A stretch of DNA of 64,000 bases, taken from contig JAFGUF010000033.1 of assembly GCA_016938675.1 (NCBI GenBank), forward strand, positions 62,001 to 126,000, read 5' to 3'. Shown here piece after piece: positions 8,383-15,129 of the stretch. The first letter of the stretch is position 1; every line of letters begins with the position of its first letter. Origin of the DNA: Clostridia bacterium (GTDB lineage: Bacteria > Bacillota > Clostridia > Christensenellales > UMGS416). Both the position numbers and the translations under genes were made by a program. The notes beneath the pieces are model-generated. The model did not search any database. It was given only the letters and a program-made list of their open reading frames with translations, and had not been told where the DNA came from.

Positions 8383-9360
8383 TCAGGCAAAAGCCCCCTG
8401 TATTGGCTGCTGGATATTTGTATTTACTTGGCTTCCTGCGGAAAACGCTCTGCTTTCATGTGCTCTGCGCAAGAAAGAAACGCTGCCAAGTGCTGCAAAG
8501 AAAAATCCCATCAATATCTCTCCCCATAATCCGTACCCCATACCTTCAGATGTGAACGGCAGAACAACAACATATTTAAACAGCTCCCAGATACTAATTT
8601 GAGATAATGAATATCCTTGATCCATTAAGCTCTGTAGAAGAAACCACATCTGGGATGCCATAATTCCAAGGTATGTGAATAATATTATAACAATAATCAA
8701 AATGCCCATCTGCATTCCGCCTTTTTTGCCTTTGGCCTTTTCATACCCTGTCTTCACCAGCCAGCCCATTGCAAGCCCGCTGATTGAGCTGATATATCCC
8801 ACCATCGCAAAAAGAATCCATGGAATCATTCCAATTATTCCGCCAATGCCCGCGCCTACTATGCCTGGAAAATAGCTCTTATCTTCATTACTAACTTCTG
8901 AACTTTCATCATTTAATTTCAGATTTTCGACCACCTGGCTCGAAAGAGCCATAACCTGACCTTTATAATCTACAAACATTATATTTTCATTTGACTGAGA
9001 CAAAGAGCAGCCTGATACAAAAGAGTTTTCTGTGAAAAATGCAATTATCCCATTTAGAATATTGGATAATCCATCTTTTCTCGTTGGAAATACTTTTAGA
9101 AAAATAGTAACTACGTTATCCTTAAATGTTACCCCTCTAAGTTTCAATTCTTTCTTGTTCTGTTTTACAAATTGCTTTATTTTTTCTTTGTCATCTACCG
9201 AAAGGTTTAGCAAGGAAAACCTTAATCCATATGCTTTTACATATCCCTCGTCTTTGTATTGTGAGCATATATGATAGCCCTCTTTGATTCCATATAATTG
9301 ATTTCTAATAAGCAGCAGCTCGTTTTCTCTCGCTAACTTCTCCATGATTGTCATCGCCAT
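8383..9360 (-). CDS. Membrane protein of unknown function, soluble N-terminus plus four membrane segments
   Basis: A 325-residue protein. Residues 1-160 are soluble and mixed alpha/beta, with a repeated pattern of lysine-rich helices and aromatic strands. From about 163 on there are four hydrophobic segments (roughly 165-202 as a pair rich in Gly, 218-240, 265-300), and a polar C-terminus ending NTNIQQPIQGAFA. AGAGGT precedes the ATG. The upstream lipoprotein gene starts beyond its stop with about 100 bases between, so the two may be cotranscribed. I do not recognise a family and infer no function. Confidence 0.7.
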   Translation of the reverse strand: MAMTIMEKLARENELLLIRNQLYGIKEGYHICSQYKDEGYVKAYGLRFSLLNLSVDDKEKIKQFVKQNKKELKLRGVTFKDNVVTIFLKVFPTRKDGLSNILNGIIAFFTENSFVSGCSLSQSNENIMFVDYKGQVMALSSQVVENLKLNDESSEVSNEDKSYFPGIVGAGIGGIIGMIPWILFAMVGYISSISGLAMGWLVKTGYEKAKGKKGGMQMGILIIVIILFTYLGIMASQMWFLLQSLMDQGYSLSQISIWELFKYVVVLPFTSEGMGYGLWGEILMGFFFAALGSVSFLRRAHESRAFSAGSQVNTNIQQPIQGAFA

Positions 9361-9526
9361 CTTTTTACCTCTTACTTATAATAATTTTATAAATTTTATC
9401 ATATTATGCCTTATAATGTCAAAATATAGTTTTGGTAATATTATAACTTTTTTATGGCGCGGAAGCTCAAAATATATTCCTAATATGCTTCTTCTTGTAA
9501 AGTTAGTGTTCTTTTTATTTACTTCT

Positions 9527-9555
9527 TTGTTGTGTTCTTTCGATTGTGGTATAAT
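9527..9555 (+). promoter_or_regulatory. Extended -10 promoter
   Basis: TGGTATAAT at 9547-9555 is a full extended -10. A poor -35 (TTGTTG, 9527-9532) lies 17 bases upstream. The downstream gene starts 21 bases after the -10 with AAGGAG between. Confidence 0.7.
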
Positions 9556-9576
9556 ATCCCAGTAAGGAGATATGTT

Positions 9577-10116
9577 ATGTATACATTAATCATTGCCTTA
9601 ATTGGTGCCGTTACCGGAATACTAGGTTGTGTTCTATCAATAATTCTTTTTCGCAGGTCAGTTTACAAACTTAAGTTATCAATGATTTCAGCAAATTTAT
9701 CAGGTGGCCATGAATTACTCATTTGCGATTTCTTAATATCTAACGGTTCAAGCTTGCCTATTTCAATAAGTAATATCGCTATTAAAGGTAGGGATGGCAG
9801 CCTGTTGTATTTCTCCACTCAAGAGAAAATAATTTTCCAAACACATGCCGGTGAGGAACTAAAGTTAGAGATACGTTCAAATTGTCCACCTATAGCTTTA
9901 AATCCTTATCAGTCATTCAAAGGCTTTTTTACAATATTCAAAAAAGACATTTCAAGCGAAGCATTCCCGGGTTTACTTGATTCAACTTCTTCGCCAGCAA
10001 AGGAATGGACTATTGTTTTAGAAACCACAAGACGTACTTCAAAATACAAAGTCACTGCTCCTAAAGCCAATGATTACTATACACCTTTTGCCAAAACAAG
10101 AGATAGAGTTATCTAA
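9577..10116 (+). CDS. Unknown protein with N-terminal membrane anchor
   Basis: The ATG at 9577 is chosen because AAGGAGA ends 6 nt before it; an open frame continues upstream to 9532 through the promoter and is not credible. The 179-residue product has one membrane segment at about 3-26 (IIALIGAVTGILGCVLSII) followed by a beta-rich domain of about 150 residues with the feel of an immunoglobulin-like fold: alternating strands such as ELLICDFLISNGSSLPISIS. Such proteins occur scattered in Firmicutes without a known role. It is followed by a hairpin terminator. Confidence 0.7.
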   Translation: MYTLIIALIGAVTGILGCVLSIILFRRSVYKLKLSMISANLSGGHELLICDFLISNGSSLPISISNIAIKGRDGSLLYFSTQEKIIFQTHAGEELKLEIRSNCPPIALNPYQSFKGFFTIFKKDISSEAFPGLLDSTSSPAKEWTIVLETTRRTSKYKVTAPKANDYYTPFAKTRDRVI

Positions 10117-10130
10117 GTGGTATACAGTAA

Positions 10131-10175
10131 TAATTCGATAGTGCCATCATTAATTAAGGCACTATCGAATTTCTT
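10131..10175 (+). terminator. Hairpin terminator
   Basis: AATTCGATAGTGCC and GGCACTATCGAATT form a perfect 14-base stem around a 12-base loop, 15 bases after the stop of the preceding gene. The T run after it is short (TTCTT). Confidence 0.7.
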
Positions 10176-10192
10176 GAGAAATAACTTCAAAA

Positions 10193-10291
10193 TTATTCAT
10201 CCCTCCCAATCGTACAATTTCTCTTAGTGAATATATTTTTTATGTCCTTAGCCACTTCAACATATCTGCCATACTCCAAACTCACTGACAT
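10193..10291 (-). CDS. Possible 32-residue peptide ORF overlapping the XRE relic
   Basis: ATG at 10291 overlaps the stop of the XRE relic (ATGTCAGTGA), as in translationally coupled pairs. It encodes 32 residues (begins MSVSLEYGRYVEVAKD, ends GRDE) and then stops. It may be the start of a second gene of the old regulator unit, cut short. I recognise no family. With the regulator upstream truncated, expression is doubtful. Confidence 0.35.
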   Translation of the reverse strand: MSVSLEYGRYVEVAKDIKNIFTKRNCTIGRDE

Positions 10292-10434
10292 TCACGCCCC
10301 CGTCTCTCCGGCAGCGCTCCTATCAGCTCCTCTATACTGCACTCCAGTGCTGCAGGATACTCTGGCAGCATATCTACCGTTGGTCGTCTGTCTCTATTCT
10401 CGTATCTTGTAATTGTTACAGTTGAACGAACGCC
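10282..10434 (-). pseudogene. C-terminal relic of an XRE-type helix-turn-helix regulator
   Basis: On the minus strand an open frame without a start codon reads TVTITRYENRDRRPTVDMLP then EYPAALECSIEELIGALPE and stops at 10282. This is the last part of a lambda-repressor-like HTH domain: helix 3 with the R-Y-E-N-x-x-R-x-P-x-x-x-x-L pattern and helix 5 ending in IEELIG. The N-terminal half (helices 1-2) is absent. The frame begins at the edge of the 36-base terminator repeat (10432-10467), which marks the truncation point. It is a remnant, not an active regulator. Confidence 0.7.
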
Positions 10435-10467
10435 AAACAAAAAAGACCTTTCGGTCTTTTAATTTGG
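10432..10467 (-). terminator. Repeated terminator, copy 1
   Basis: A 36-base block, identical to 13293-13328. Its core is AAAAGACC-TTTC-GGTCTTTT (10441-10460) inside outer CCAAA/TTTGG arms. On the minus strand it ends in a T run, and it lies 43 bases below the stop of the gene at 10511, which it probably terminates. Confidence 0.75.
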
Positions 10468-10510
10468 GTGTTTAGCTCGGAATAGATGTGCTAAATATTG
10501 ATTATTGCCT

Positions 10511-11383
10511 TTACCCCTTCATTACGTTTGCAGTAAATGAATAATCATCCACTTTATTATCAAAGAAAGTCATATCTATATGCATAGTCGCACCATAGCC
10601 GGCGTCAAAATCAAAGCTAAACTCCATAGTCCTTATTTCATCACCTGAATAGCTTATATTTATGCTACCGACTTCGTTTTCTCCATCTGCATCATATATT
10701 GGGACAGTATCGTCCGCTCTCAAATCAATATCTGCAATATCAATCCCAAAGGATGACATTACTTTTTCTGTGCTGTCACCTATCTTTATGCCGTAGGGGC
10801 ATTCTGAGCCTGTCTTCATCACTTTTACACTCTCCACTATGCCAACATCTTTGTAGCCCATTGTATTATTGTAATATGTTACAAATCCAAACTCATACAC
10901 TGAGTATGTATACCATCCACCATCCAGACATTCCCACCTGTCCCACTGACTGTAGTACAGAGGTACACCATATATACTACGTACCTCCTTCTCTGTCATG
11001 CCGTACTTTATTCCCACAATAGCCAAATCATCCACATTCAGTTCTCTGTCGATTGTCAATGGTTCATATTTTTTATCACTAGGTACAGGAGTATCTATGG
11101 CCTCATTCAATGTCTGCGTGATTTCAGGTGTTTGGCTGCTCGCTATTGGTGTAGCAGATGGAAAGGTAGCAGGTATAGATGGCGTTATATTTACGAGCGT
11201 AGGTATTAGTGTAGGTATTTGATCCTCGTTTTCGCTATGCCCTGTCTCCTTATCTATATACTCTTCTGTTTTATATACCCTACCATTTATGTTAAACAAC
11301 AGAACTATACCAGCTACAATTAAGCTGAACAATATAACCACTAATATCAAAAGCGTTTTTATTTTATTATCTTTCATTATCAT
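10511..11383 (-). CDS. Membrane-anchored surface protein with two SmpA/OmlA-like repeats
   Basis: About 290 residues. A membrane anchor lies at about 8-30, then a Pro/Thr/Ser linker (PTLIPTLVNITPSIPATFPS and on), then two tandem modules. The first contains VGIKYGMTEKEVRSIYGVP (near 125), the second YGIKIGDSTEKVMSSFG (near 200). Both follow the 'I-x-x-G-x-t-x-x-x-v-x-x-x-f/y-G' pattern of SmpA/OmlA-type lipoprotein folds. The start is ATG at 11383 or 11377, inside the end of the upstream gene (17-base overlap), so translation is likely coupled. No enzyme motif. Role unknown; probably part of an envelope complex with its partner. Confidence 0.75.
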   Translation of the reverse strand: MIMKDNKIKTLLILVVILFSLIVAGIVLLFNINGRVYKTEEYIDKETGHSENEDQIPTLIPTLVNITPSIPATFPSATPIASSQTPEITQTLNEAIDTPVPSDKKYEPLTIDRELNVDDLAIVGIKYGMTEKEVRSIYGVPLYYSQWDRWECLDGGWYTYSVYEFGFVTYYNNTMGYKDVGIVESVKVMKTGSECPYGIKIGDSTEKVMSSFGIDIADIDLRADDTVPIYDADGENEVGSINISYSGDEIRTMEFSFDFDAGYGATMHIDMTFFDNKVDDYSFTANVMKG

Positions 11384-12827
11384 CAAATATTCTAGTTTTC
11401 TTCTTCTTAATTATAGCAATTTTTATCATCACGACTGCACTGATTGCTATCAACATAACAAAAACCAATAAAAAAATATAAACATTATATCTTTTCTTTA
11501 CTATTACCTTAGTGCTGCTGTCTGTTGCTGAATCTGCTGTTTCAGAAACAGTAACAGCAACCTTAGACTGCTCTGTTTGTAGTGACGTTTCAGATGCAAT
11601 TGCTTCCTGAACATCGTGCTCTTCAAATTCCACCATATACTGGTAATCTATACAATCACAAAAATATAAATCCATACTAAAATCACCTTGGCTAAAAGAA
11701 AGTGTATCTTCTATAGGTTTATCGACCCATATTGTCCAGCAATACACCAAACCATCAACTAAGTATCCAGCTTTCACTATAAAATACCGATCATCTGCCA
11801 GATGGCTGCCTTTCATTATCCACTCTTCATCTAAAGAAAGGCTGCCAATTCTAAATAAGTTTTCGTCCTGAATACTATATTTATCATCTTCCAATGTAAT
11901 AAACAAATTTTCTATTATTTCGTTGCCTGCATTGCTTACTTTCACTTCATAAAAATCGTTGCCATCCCCATCAATACGTGATATCTCTATATTTATTGTC
12001 GGCGGTTCAATGTAGTCAACAGTATATTCCCTCTCTGCATAAATAGCATAGTATTTGTCTTCATGTACAAATATATCAGAATGACAAAGATTATATATAT
12101 CTAATACTTCATCGTTCGGGAATATCATAGTCCTATGATTTTCATGTATATACATTCCTTCTTCAGGCTCAAGTGTATATACAATATCATCACTTTTATT
12201 TGTTATCAGCAGTTCATAATAAACGCTACCTATAGGCATTACCTCAACATTATTTTCATCATAATATCTATACTCCTTGCCATGATAATAAAATGTATCC
12301 CTAGTGTCCAGCCAAGTGTATTCTAAGAACTCCTCCCCATCGTTTAAATTAGCAATCTTTAAAGAAATCGGATTATTACCCATACTGTATAGATCACGGT
12401 AATTATAATTATTATCTATCCAAAACTCAATATATGGTACAACGTCCACAAAAAAGTTATCATCTTTTTTATAAAAGTACAAATCCTCACCTATTTCGCA
12501 TGTAAATTCATATACAACAGATTCAAATCCTTTTACTAAATTAGCATCTGCTCCTTCAACCATCTCAAATTGTCTATCCCAAAAGTTTGAATTTCCTAAT
12601 TGATAAAAGCTAATATATTCAATCTCTATATCATATCTAGTCAGATTGGTAATAGTCATTTCGAATACAAATTCTTCACCAATATTTACATCCGTTATAT
12701 CAATACGAGAAACCACATCCAGTATTTTTTCATCAGTATGCATATGTTCCGGCGCTGAATTTGCATATGCAATAGCCACAGTTAGCAGCATCAATATGAC
12801 AGTAAATGCTATTATCCTCTTAATCAT
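11367..12827 (-). CDS. Large surface protein, signal peptide plus C-terminal membrane anchor
   Basis: 486 residues. Signal peptide at 1-23 (cleavage after YANS region), a long acidic Tyr-rich ectodomain, and a C-terminal membrane segment (about 447-470: VYIFLLVFVMLIAISAVVMI) followed by lysines, so the bulk faces outside. The ectodomain has repeated beta-rich modules of the CARDB/DUF11 kind, with the 'G-E-E-F-V-F-E-M-T-I-T-N' strand near 50 and 'I-E-I-S-R-I-D-x-x-G-x-x-F-Y-E-V-K-V-S-N-A-G' near 285. GGAGAG precedes the ATG. It overlaps and is cotranscribed with the repeat protein downstream. Function unknown. Confidence 0.75.
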   Translation of the reverse strand: MIKRIIAFTVILMLLTVAIAYANSAPEHMHTDEKILDVVSRIDITDVNIGEEFVFEMTITNLTRYDIEIEYISFYQLGNSNFWDRQFEMVEGADANLVKGFESVVYEFTCEIGEDLYFYKKDDNFFVDVVPYIEFWIDNNYNYRDLYSMGNNPISLKIANLNDGEEFLEYTWLDTRDTFYYHGKEYRYYDENNVEVMPIGSVYYELLITNKSDDIVYTLEPEEGMYIHENHRTMIFPNDEVLDIYNLCHSDIFVHEDKYYAIYAEREYTVDYIEPPTINIEISRIDGDGNDFYEVKVSNAGNEIIENLFITLEDDKYSIQDENLFRIGSLSLDEEWIMKGSHLADDRYFIVKAGYLVDGLVYCWTIWVDKPIEDTLSFSQGDFSMDLYFCDCIDYQYMVEFEEHDVQEAIASETSLQTEQSKVAVTVSETADSATDSSTKVIVKKRYNVYIFLLVFVMLIAISAVVMIKIAIIKKKKTRIFDDNER

Positions 12828-13177
12828 AATCTCTCCACAAATATTTTAAATACATTATACATTATCAAAAACAGATATGCAAAATATTGGCAAACGAAGA
12901 GTACATGTGTTTTCTACAATAATCCTTATACAAAAACAAAGCGACCGCTAATAACGATTAGGATATACACGTTTCAACTCTTTACTGTTTTGCTTTTTAT
13001 TTTTCATTTTTTCTTGTATTTCATATTATTTTGGTACAAAAAGCAACTATCTCTCTTCTATTGATTACCACTATAAATTTTCTTGCTTTATTAGAATCAA
13101 AGCTCAAATCCCCGTTAATACCGACAATACTCAAACACACTTAAGGTTTATTAATAAAAAACTATCTCAAAAATGCA

Positions 13178-13202
13178 AAAAACCGCTTGTACTGCGGTTT
13201 TT
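13178..13202. terminator. Bidirectional hairpin terminator
   Basis: AAAAACCGC-TTGTACT-GCGGTTTTT, a 9-base perfect stem with T runs on both strands. It lies between the surface gene promoter region and the pilin-like gene end. Confidence 0.7.
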
Positions 13203-13209
13203 CTTATGG

Positions 13210-13351
13210 TGCATCTATTTTAGCTAGACACATGGTCTGCGCTTTCGAAACTTTATTTCGTAAAGTTTCTTTCGCGTAACAGCCGAGCCTAGGCCAAACA
13301 AAAAAGACCTTTCGGTCTTTTAATTTGGTTTTAGTATACAAAATAGATGCA
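13210..13351. repeat. 142-base block with 12-base terminal inverted repeats
   Basis: TGCATCTATTTT (13210-13221) is exactly complementary to 13340-13351. The inside has a strong hairpin and the 36-base terminator repeat. The size and ends suit a MITE-like element, but I cannot see a second full copy in the window. The copy-1 repeat at 10432 also has ATAGATG shortly to its right (about 10485), a partial echo of the right end. Confidence 0.4.
13293..13328 (-). terminator. Repeated terminator, copy 2
   Basis: Same 36 bases as 10432-10467, with stem AAAAGACC-TTTC-GGTCTTTT at 13302-13321. It lies about 70 bases below the stop of the pilin-like gene and has the T run on the minus strand. Confidence 0.75.
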
Positions 13352-13400
13352 TTATGTTCTGTCCAATAAAAATGTTCATATCTTAGTACTTAATTCAGTT

Positions 13401-14300
13401 TTAATTGTTTGTAATGGCAAACCATTGATCGCTGTTCGAATCCGGATGGTACGCCCATTTATCTGTACTAATGTACATCATATACTGTCCATTAATTTCA
13501 CATATATCACCTTTGTCCACATCCTTGATTCTTGTGATGTCTCCTGAATAGTCCCTAATTGTTCCGGTTAATTTCTGAATGAAATTTCCACAGTTACCGG
13601 GTCCGGATGCTGCTTGGCTTATTGTCAGTTCAATATCCTCGGTTACCACATAATACTCGTCCTCATACTCAAAAACGTCCCCTCCCTGGGCGGTTTTACC
13701 TCCGGAATAATTCTGCGACTGCGGCCAATAGTTTTCATGTGCTCTTAAATTAGTATTTGGCATTGTTGTAAACTGTGCTGAAGGCTCCGGTGTAGAAGTT
13801 GATGCCGTGGTCGGTGCAGGGGTCATAGATGGCTCTACTGTTGCCGAGCTATTATCGTCACTCGGTGTCGCAGTTACAGGTGTTCCTCCTCCGCTATTGC
13901 CGCCACTTGGTGTCGGTTCCGGTGTAGGAGTTGGTACATTGCTGTTTGCCTCTTCTGCTGCTTCCTCGTTGCCACCATGGACTGTACACTTTAAGTGTCC
14001 GTCATCCCCAACATAATATGTGCCCCCATCAGGGCAAGTGCACATTTCGAGTTCGCTATTTAGTTCACTGTAGTGTCCTGCAAGGCATCCCTGCAAAGTT
14101 GCACCAGGATAATCTACCTGGTAGCGCAAAAATATTGCCTCTATTTGCTCTCTATTTATCTGGCAAGCACTTTCTTCCGATCTGCGTACCATCGAACTGT
14201 ACGAAGCTACACCTATACTTGACAAAATGGCAATTATGCCAATCACCACTAATATTTCTACAAGCGTGAAGCCTTTTTCATTGGTTACGTGTTTAATCAT
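13401..14300 (-). CDS. Type IV pilin-like protein with Pro/Thr/Ser linker
   Basis: The start is ATG at 14300 because GAGGAG lies 9 nt upstream and it gives a short prepilin leader, MIKHVTNEKG, cut before Phe; an upstream in-frame ATG at 14423 would add 41 odd residues. The class III signal is textbook: KG then FTLVEILVVIGIIAILSS (Glu at mature position 5). After the pilin helix comes a short Cys-containing domain (CTCPDGGTYYVG), a 60-residue linker rich in PTP and ST, and a C-terminal domain ending DQWFAITNN. No prepilin peptidase, assembly ATPase or other pilin lies in the window, so it is an orphan. Surface display is inferred. Confidence 0.85.
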   Translation of the reverse strand: MIKHVTNEKGFTLVEILVVIGIIAILSSIGVASYSSMVRRSEESACQINREQIEAIFLRYQVDYPGATLQGCLAGHYSELNSELEMCTCPDGGTYYVGDDGHLKCTVHGGNEEAAEEANSNVPTPTPEPTPSGGNSGGGTPVTATPSDDNSSATVEPSMTPAPTTASTSTPEPSAQFTTMPNTNLRAHENYWPQSQNYSGGKTAQGGDVFEYEDEYYVVTEDIELTISQAASGPGNCGNFIQKLTGTIRDYSGDITRIKDVDKGDICEINGQYMMYISTDKWAYHPDSNSDQWFAITNN

Positions 14301-14434
14301 ATCCACTACTCCTCTGCCCATTCTACAATAAATGTTTCTATGCAATATAGATGCACTTACCTTGAAACTTATTAGCAATTTATAAAAAAGAACTATTATA
14401 AGAGAAATTTCACTTTTACTCATTAATTAAAAGT

Positions 14435-14443
14435 ATTATATCA
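14435..14443 (-). promoter_or_regulatory. Extended -10 promoter above the pilin-like gene
   Basis: Minus strand TGATATAAT. No good -35 is visible; four decamer repeats (14451-14490) lie just upstream. The distance to the ATG at 14300 gives a leader of about 128 bases. Confidence 0.55.
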
Positions 14444-14450
14444 TATTTTT

Positions 14451-14490
14451 CACACAATTTCACACAATTTCACATATTTTCACACATTTA
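14451..14490. repeat. Four tandem 10-base repeats
   Basis: CACACAATTT, CACACAATTT, CACATATTTT, CACACATTTA in a row. The 10-base period keeps every copy on one face of the helix. They sit directly upstream of the extended -10 at 14435-14443, where an activator site or UP-like element could act. Confidence 0.7.
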
Positions 14491-14527
14491 ATAAATCTCT
14501 TCCTTCTCCGCTAATGGGGTTCTCATG

Positions 14528-14698
14528 CTATTTCACCACATTTTTACATCTAACTTCAAAAAAAATGATGGATGGGCTGATTTGCTTGGTGATACTGTAT
14601 AAGCAACAGTGCTACTAGATTGGTTAACATATAAGTGTCAAGCTATTAGTCTTTCAGGCGACAGCTATAGGTTAGTACATAGACAGAACATATTTTAA
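14528..14698 (+). pseudogene. Relic of an IS21-family IstB helper ATPase
   Basis: One plus-strand frame reads FHHIFTSNFKKNDGWADLLG, DTV, an in-frame stop (TAA at 14600-14602), then ATVLLDWLTYKCQAISLSGD, SYRLVHRQNIF and a final TAA. This is the C-terminal end of IstB: the sensor 'TSN-x-x-F-x-x-W-x-x-L-G-D' and the 'LDRLxxxCxxIxLxGDSYR' motif (the usual Arg is Trp here). The internal stop and loss of the N-terminal ATPase region show decay. IstA, the transposase, is absent. It marks an old IS21-like insertion beside tRNA-Pro. Confidence 0.75.
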
Positions 14699-14876
14699 AA
14701 AACTACATAAAGTAAAAAAACTTGTTTACCATAAACTAGGGAATAATATTTGAAAGCAACATACTTTTATATCAAATACTTACTCCTATATTGAGCTTTA
14801 TAAGCTGCGCACAGAGATTGAGAAAATATAACGGTGGCTAACAAGTGGCTAACAAAATGAAAAAGTTAAGAATAGC
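14699..14876. other. Remnant DNA between istB relic and tRNA
   Basis: No intact gene. A short frame ending at about 14847 reads NTYSYIELYKLRTEIEKI then stop, which could be the tail of a lost gene. It is followed by two direct copies of GTGGCTAACA (about 14834-14855). Such tails next to tRNA 3' ends are often integration scars, but no second attachment copy is visible. Confidence 0.3.
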
Positions 14877-14913
14877 AAAAAGCCTCTAAACATAATGTTT
14901 AAAGGCTTTTTTT
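14877..14913 (-). terminator. Terminator of tRNA-Pro
   Basis: AAAAAGCCTCTAAACAT pairs with ATGTTTAAAGGCTTTTT around a tiny loop, with one mismatch. T runs on both strands; on the minus strand it lies directly after the tRNA. Confidence 0.8.
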
Positions 14914-14914
14914 G

Positions 14915-14991
14915 TGGTCTGGGTGAGAAGATTCGAACTTCCGGCCTCTTGAACCCCATTCAAGCACGCTACCAAGCTGCGCCACACCCAG
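14915..14991 (-). tRNA. tRNA-Pro (anticodon GGG)
   Basis: The minus strand folds as a complete cloverleaf of 77 bases with encoded CCA. The acceptor is CTGGGTG/CACCCAG with discriminator A, the D arm begins GCGC-AGCTTGGTA-GCGT, the anticodon stem is CTTGA/TCAAG around ATGGGGT, so the anticodon is GGG, and the T arm is GGAAG-TTCGAAT-CTTCT. This decodes CCC and CCU proline codons. No other tRNA is adjacent. Confidence 0.95.
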
Positions 14992-15054
14992 ATATTTAAA
15001 TTGTCTCGGCTTTCGAAGGTTCTTACGCCTTCACTCCCGCCAATTCAGAAATAC

Positions 15055-15084
15055 ATTATATCTTAATTATATATCAAAAATCAA
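15055..15084 (-). promoter_or_regulatory. Promoter of tRNA-Pro
   Basis: Minus strand: -35 TTGATT (15079-15084), 18-base spacer, -10 TATAAT (15055-15060). The tRNA begins about 64 bases below, so a short 5' leader must be removed by RNase P. Confidence 0.55.
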
Positions 15085-15129
15085 GTCTTTTAAATATTTT
15101 ATCTGGCAAGCATATTTAATGACAACAGC

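Larger units (their letters stand above)
12828..13400. other. Gene-free stretch with hairpins and a possible small mobile element
   Basis: No credible ORF. Contents in order: AT-rich DNA to about 13170, a terminator at 13178-13202, then a 142-base block bounded by 12-base inverted repeats (TGCATCTATTTT at 13210-13221 and its complement at 13340-13351). The block holds a GAAACTTTA/TAAAGTTTC hairpin (13247-13269) and the second copy of the 36-base terminator repeat. TTATG flanks both sides of the block, offset by one base on the left, which could be a target duplication. Confidence 0.5.

Noticed and set aside
10227-10412. Plus-strand open frame of 61 codons
   Set aside because: The opposite strand carries the recognisable XRE relic, so this frame is its shadow.
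14301-14423. Upstream ATG extending the pilin-like protein by 41 residues
   Set aside because: It gives a prepilin leader far longer than usual, while ATG 14300 has a good ribosome site. The upstream ATG lies about 11 bases below the -10, so a near-leaderless start is not fully excluded.
14451-14490. CRISPR array
   Set aside because: The units are only 10 bases with no spacers.
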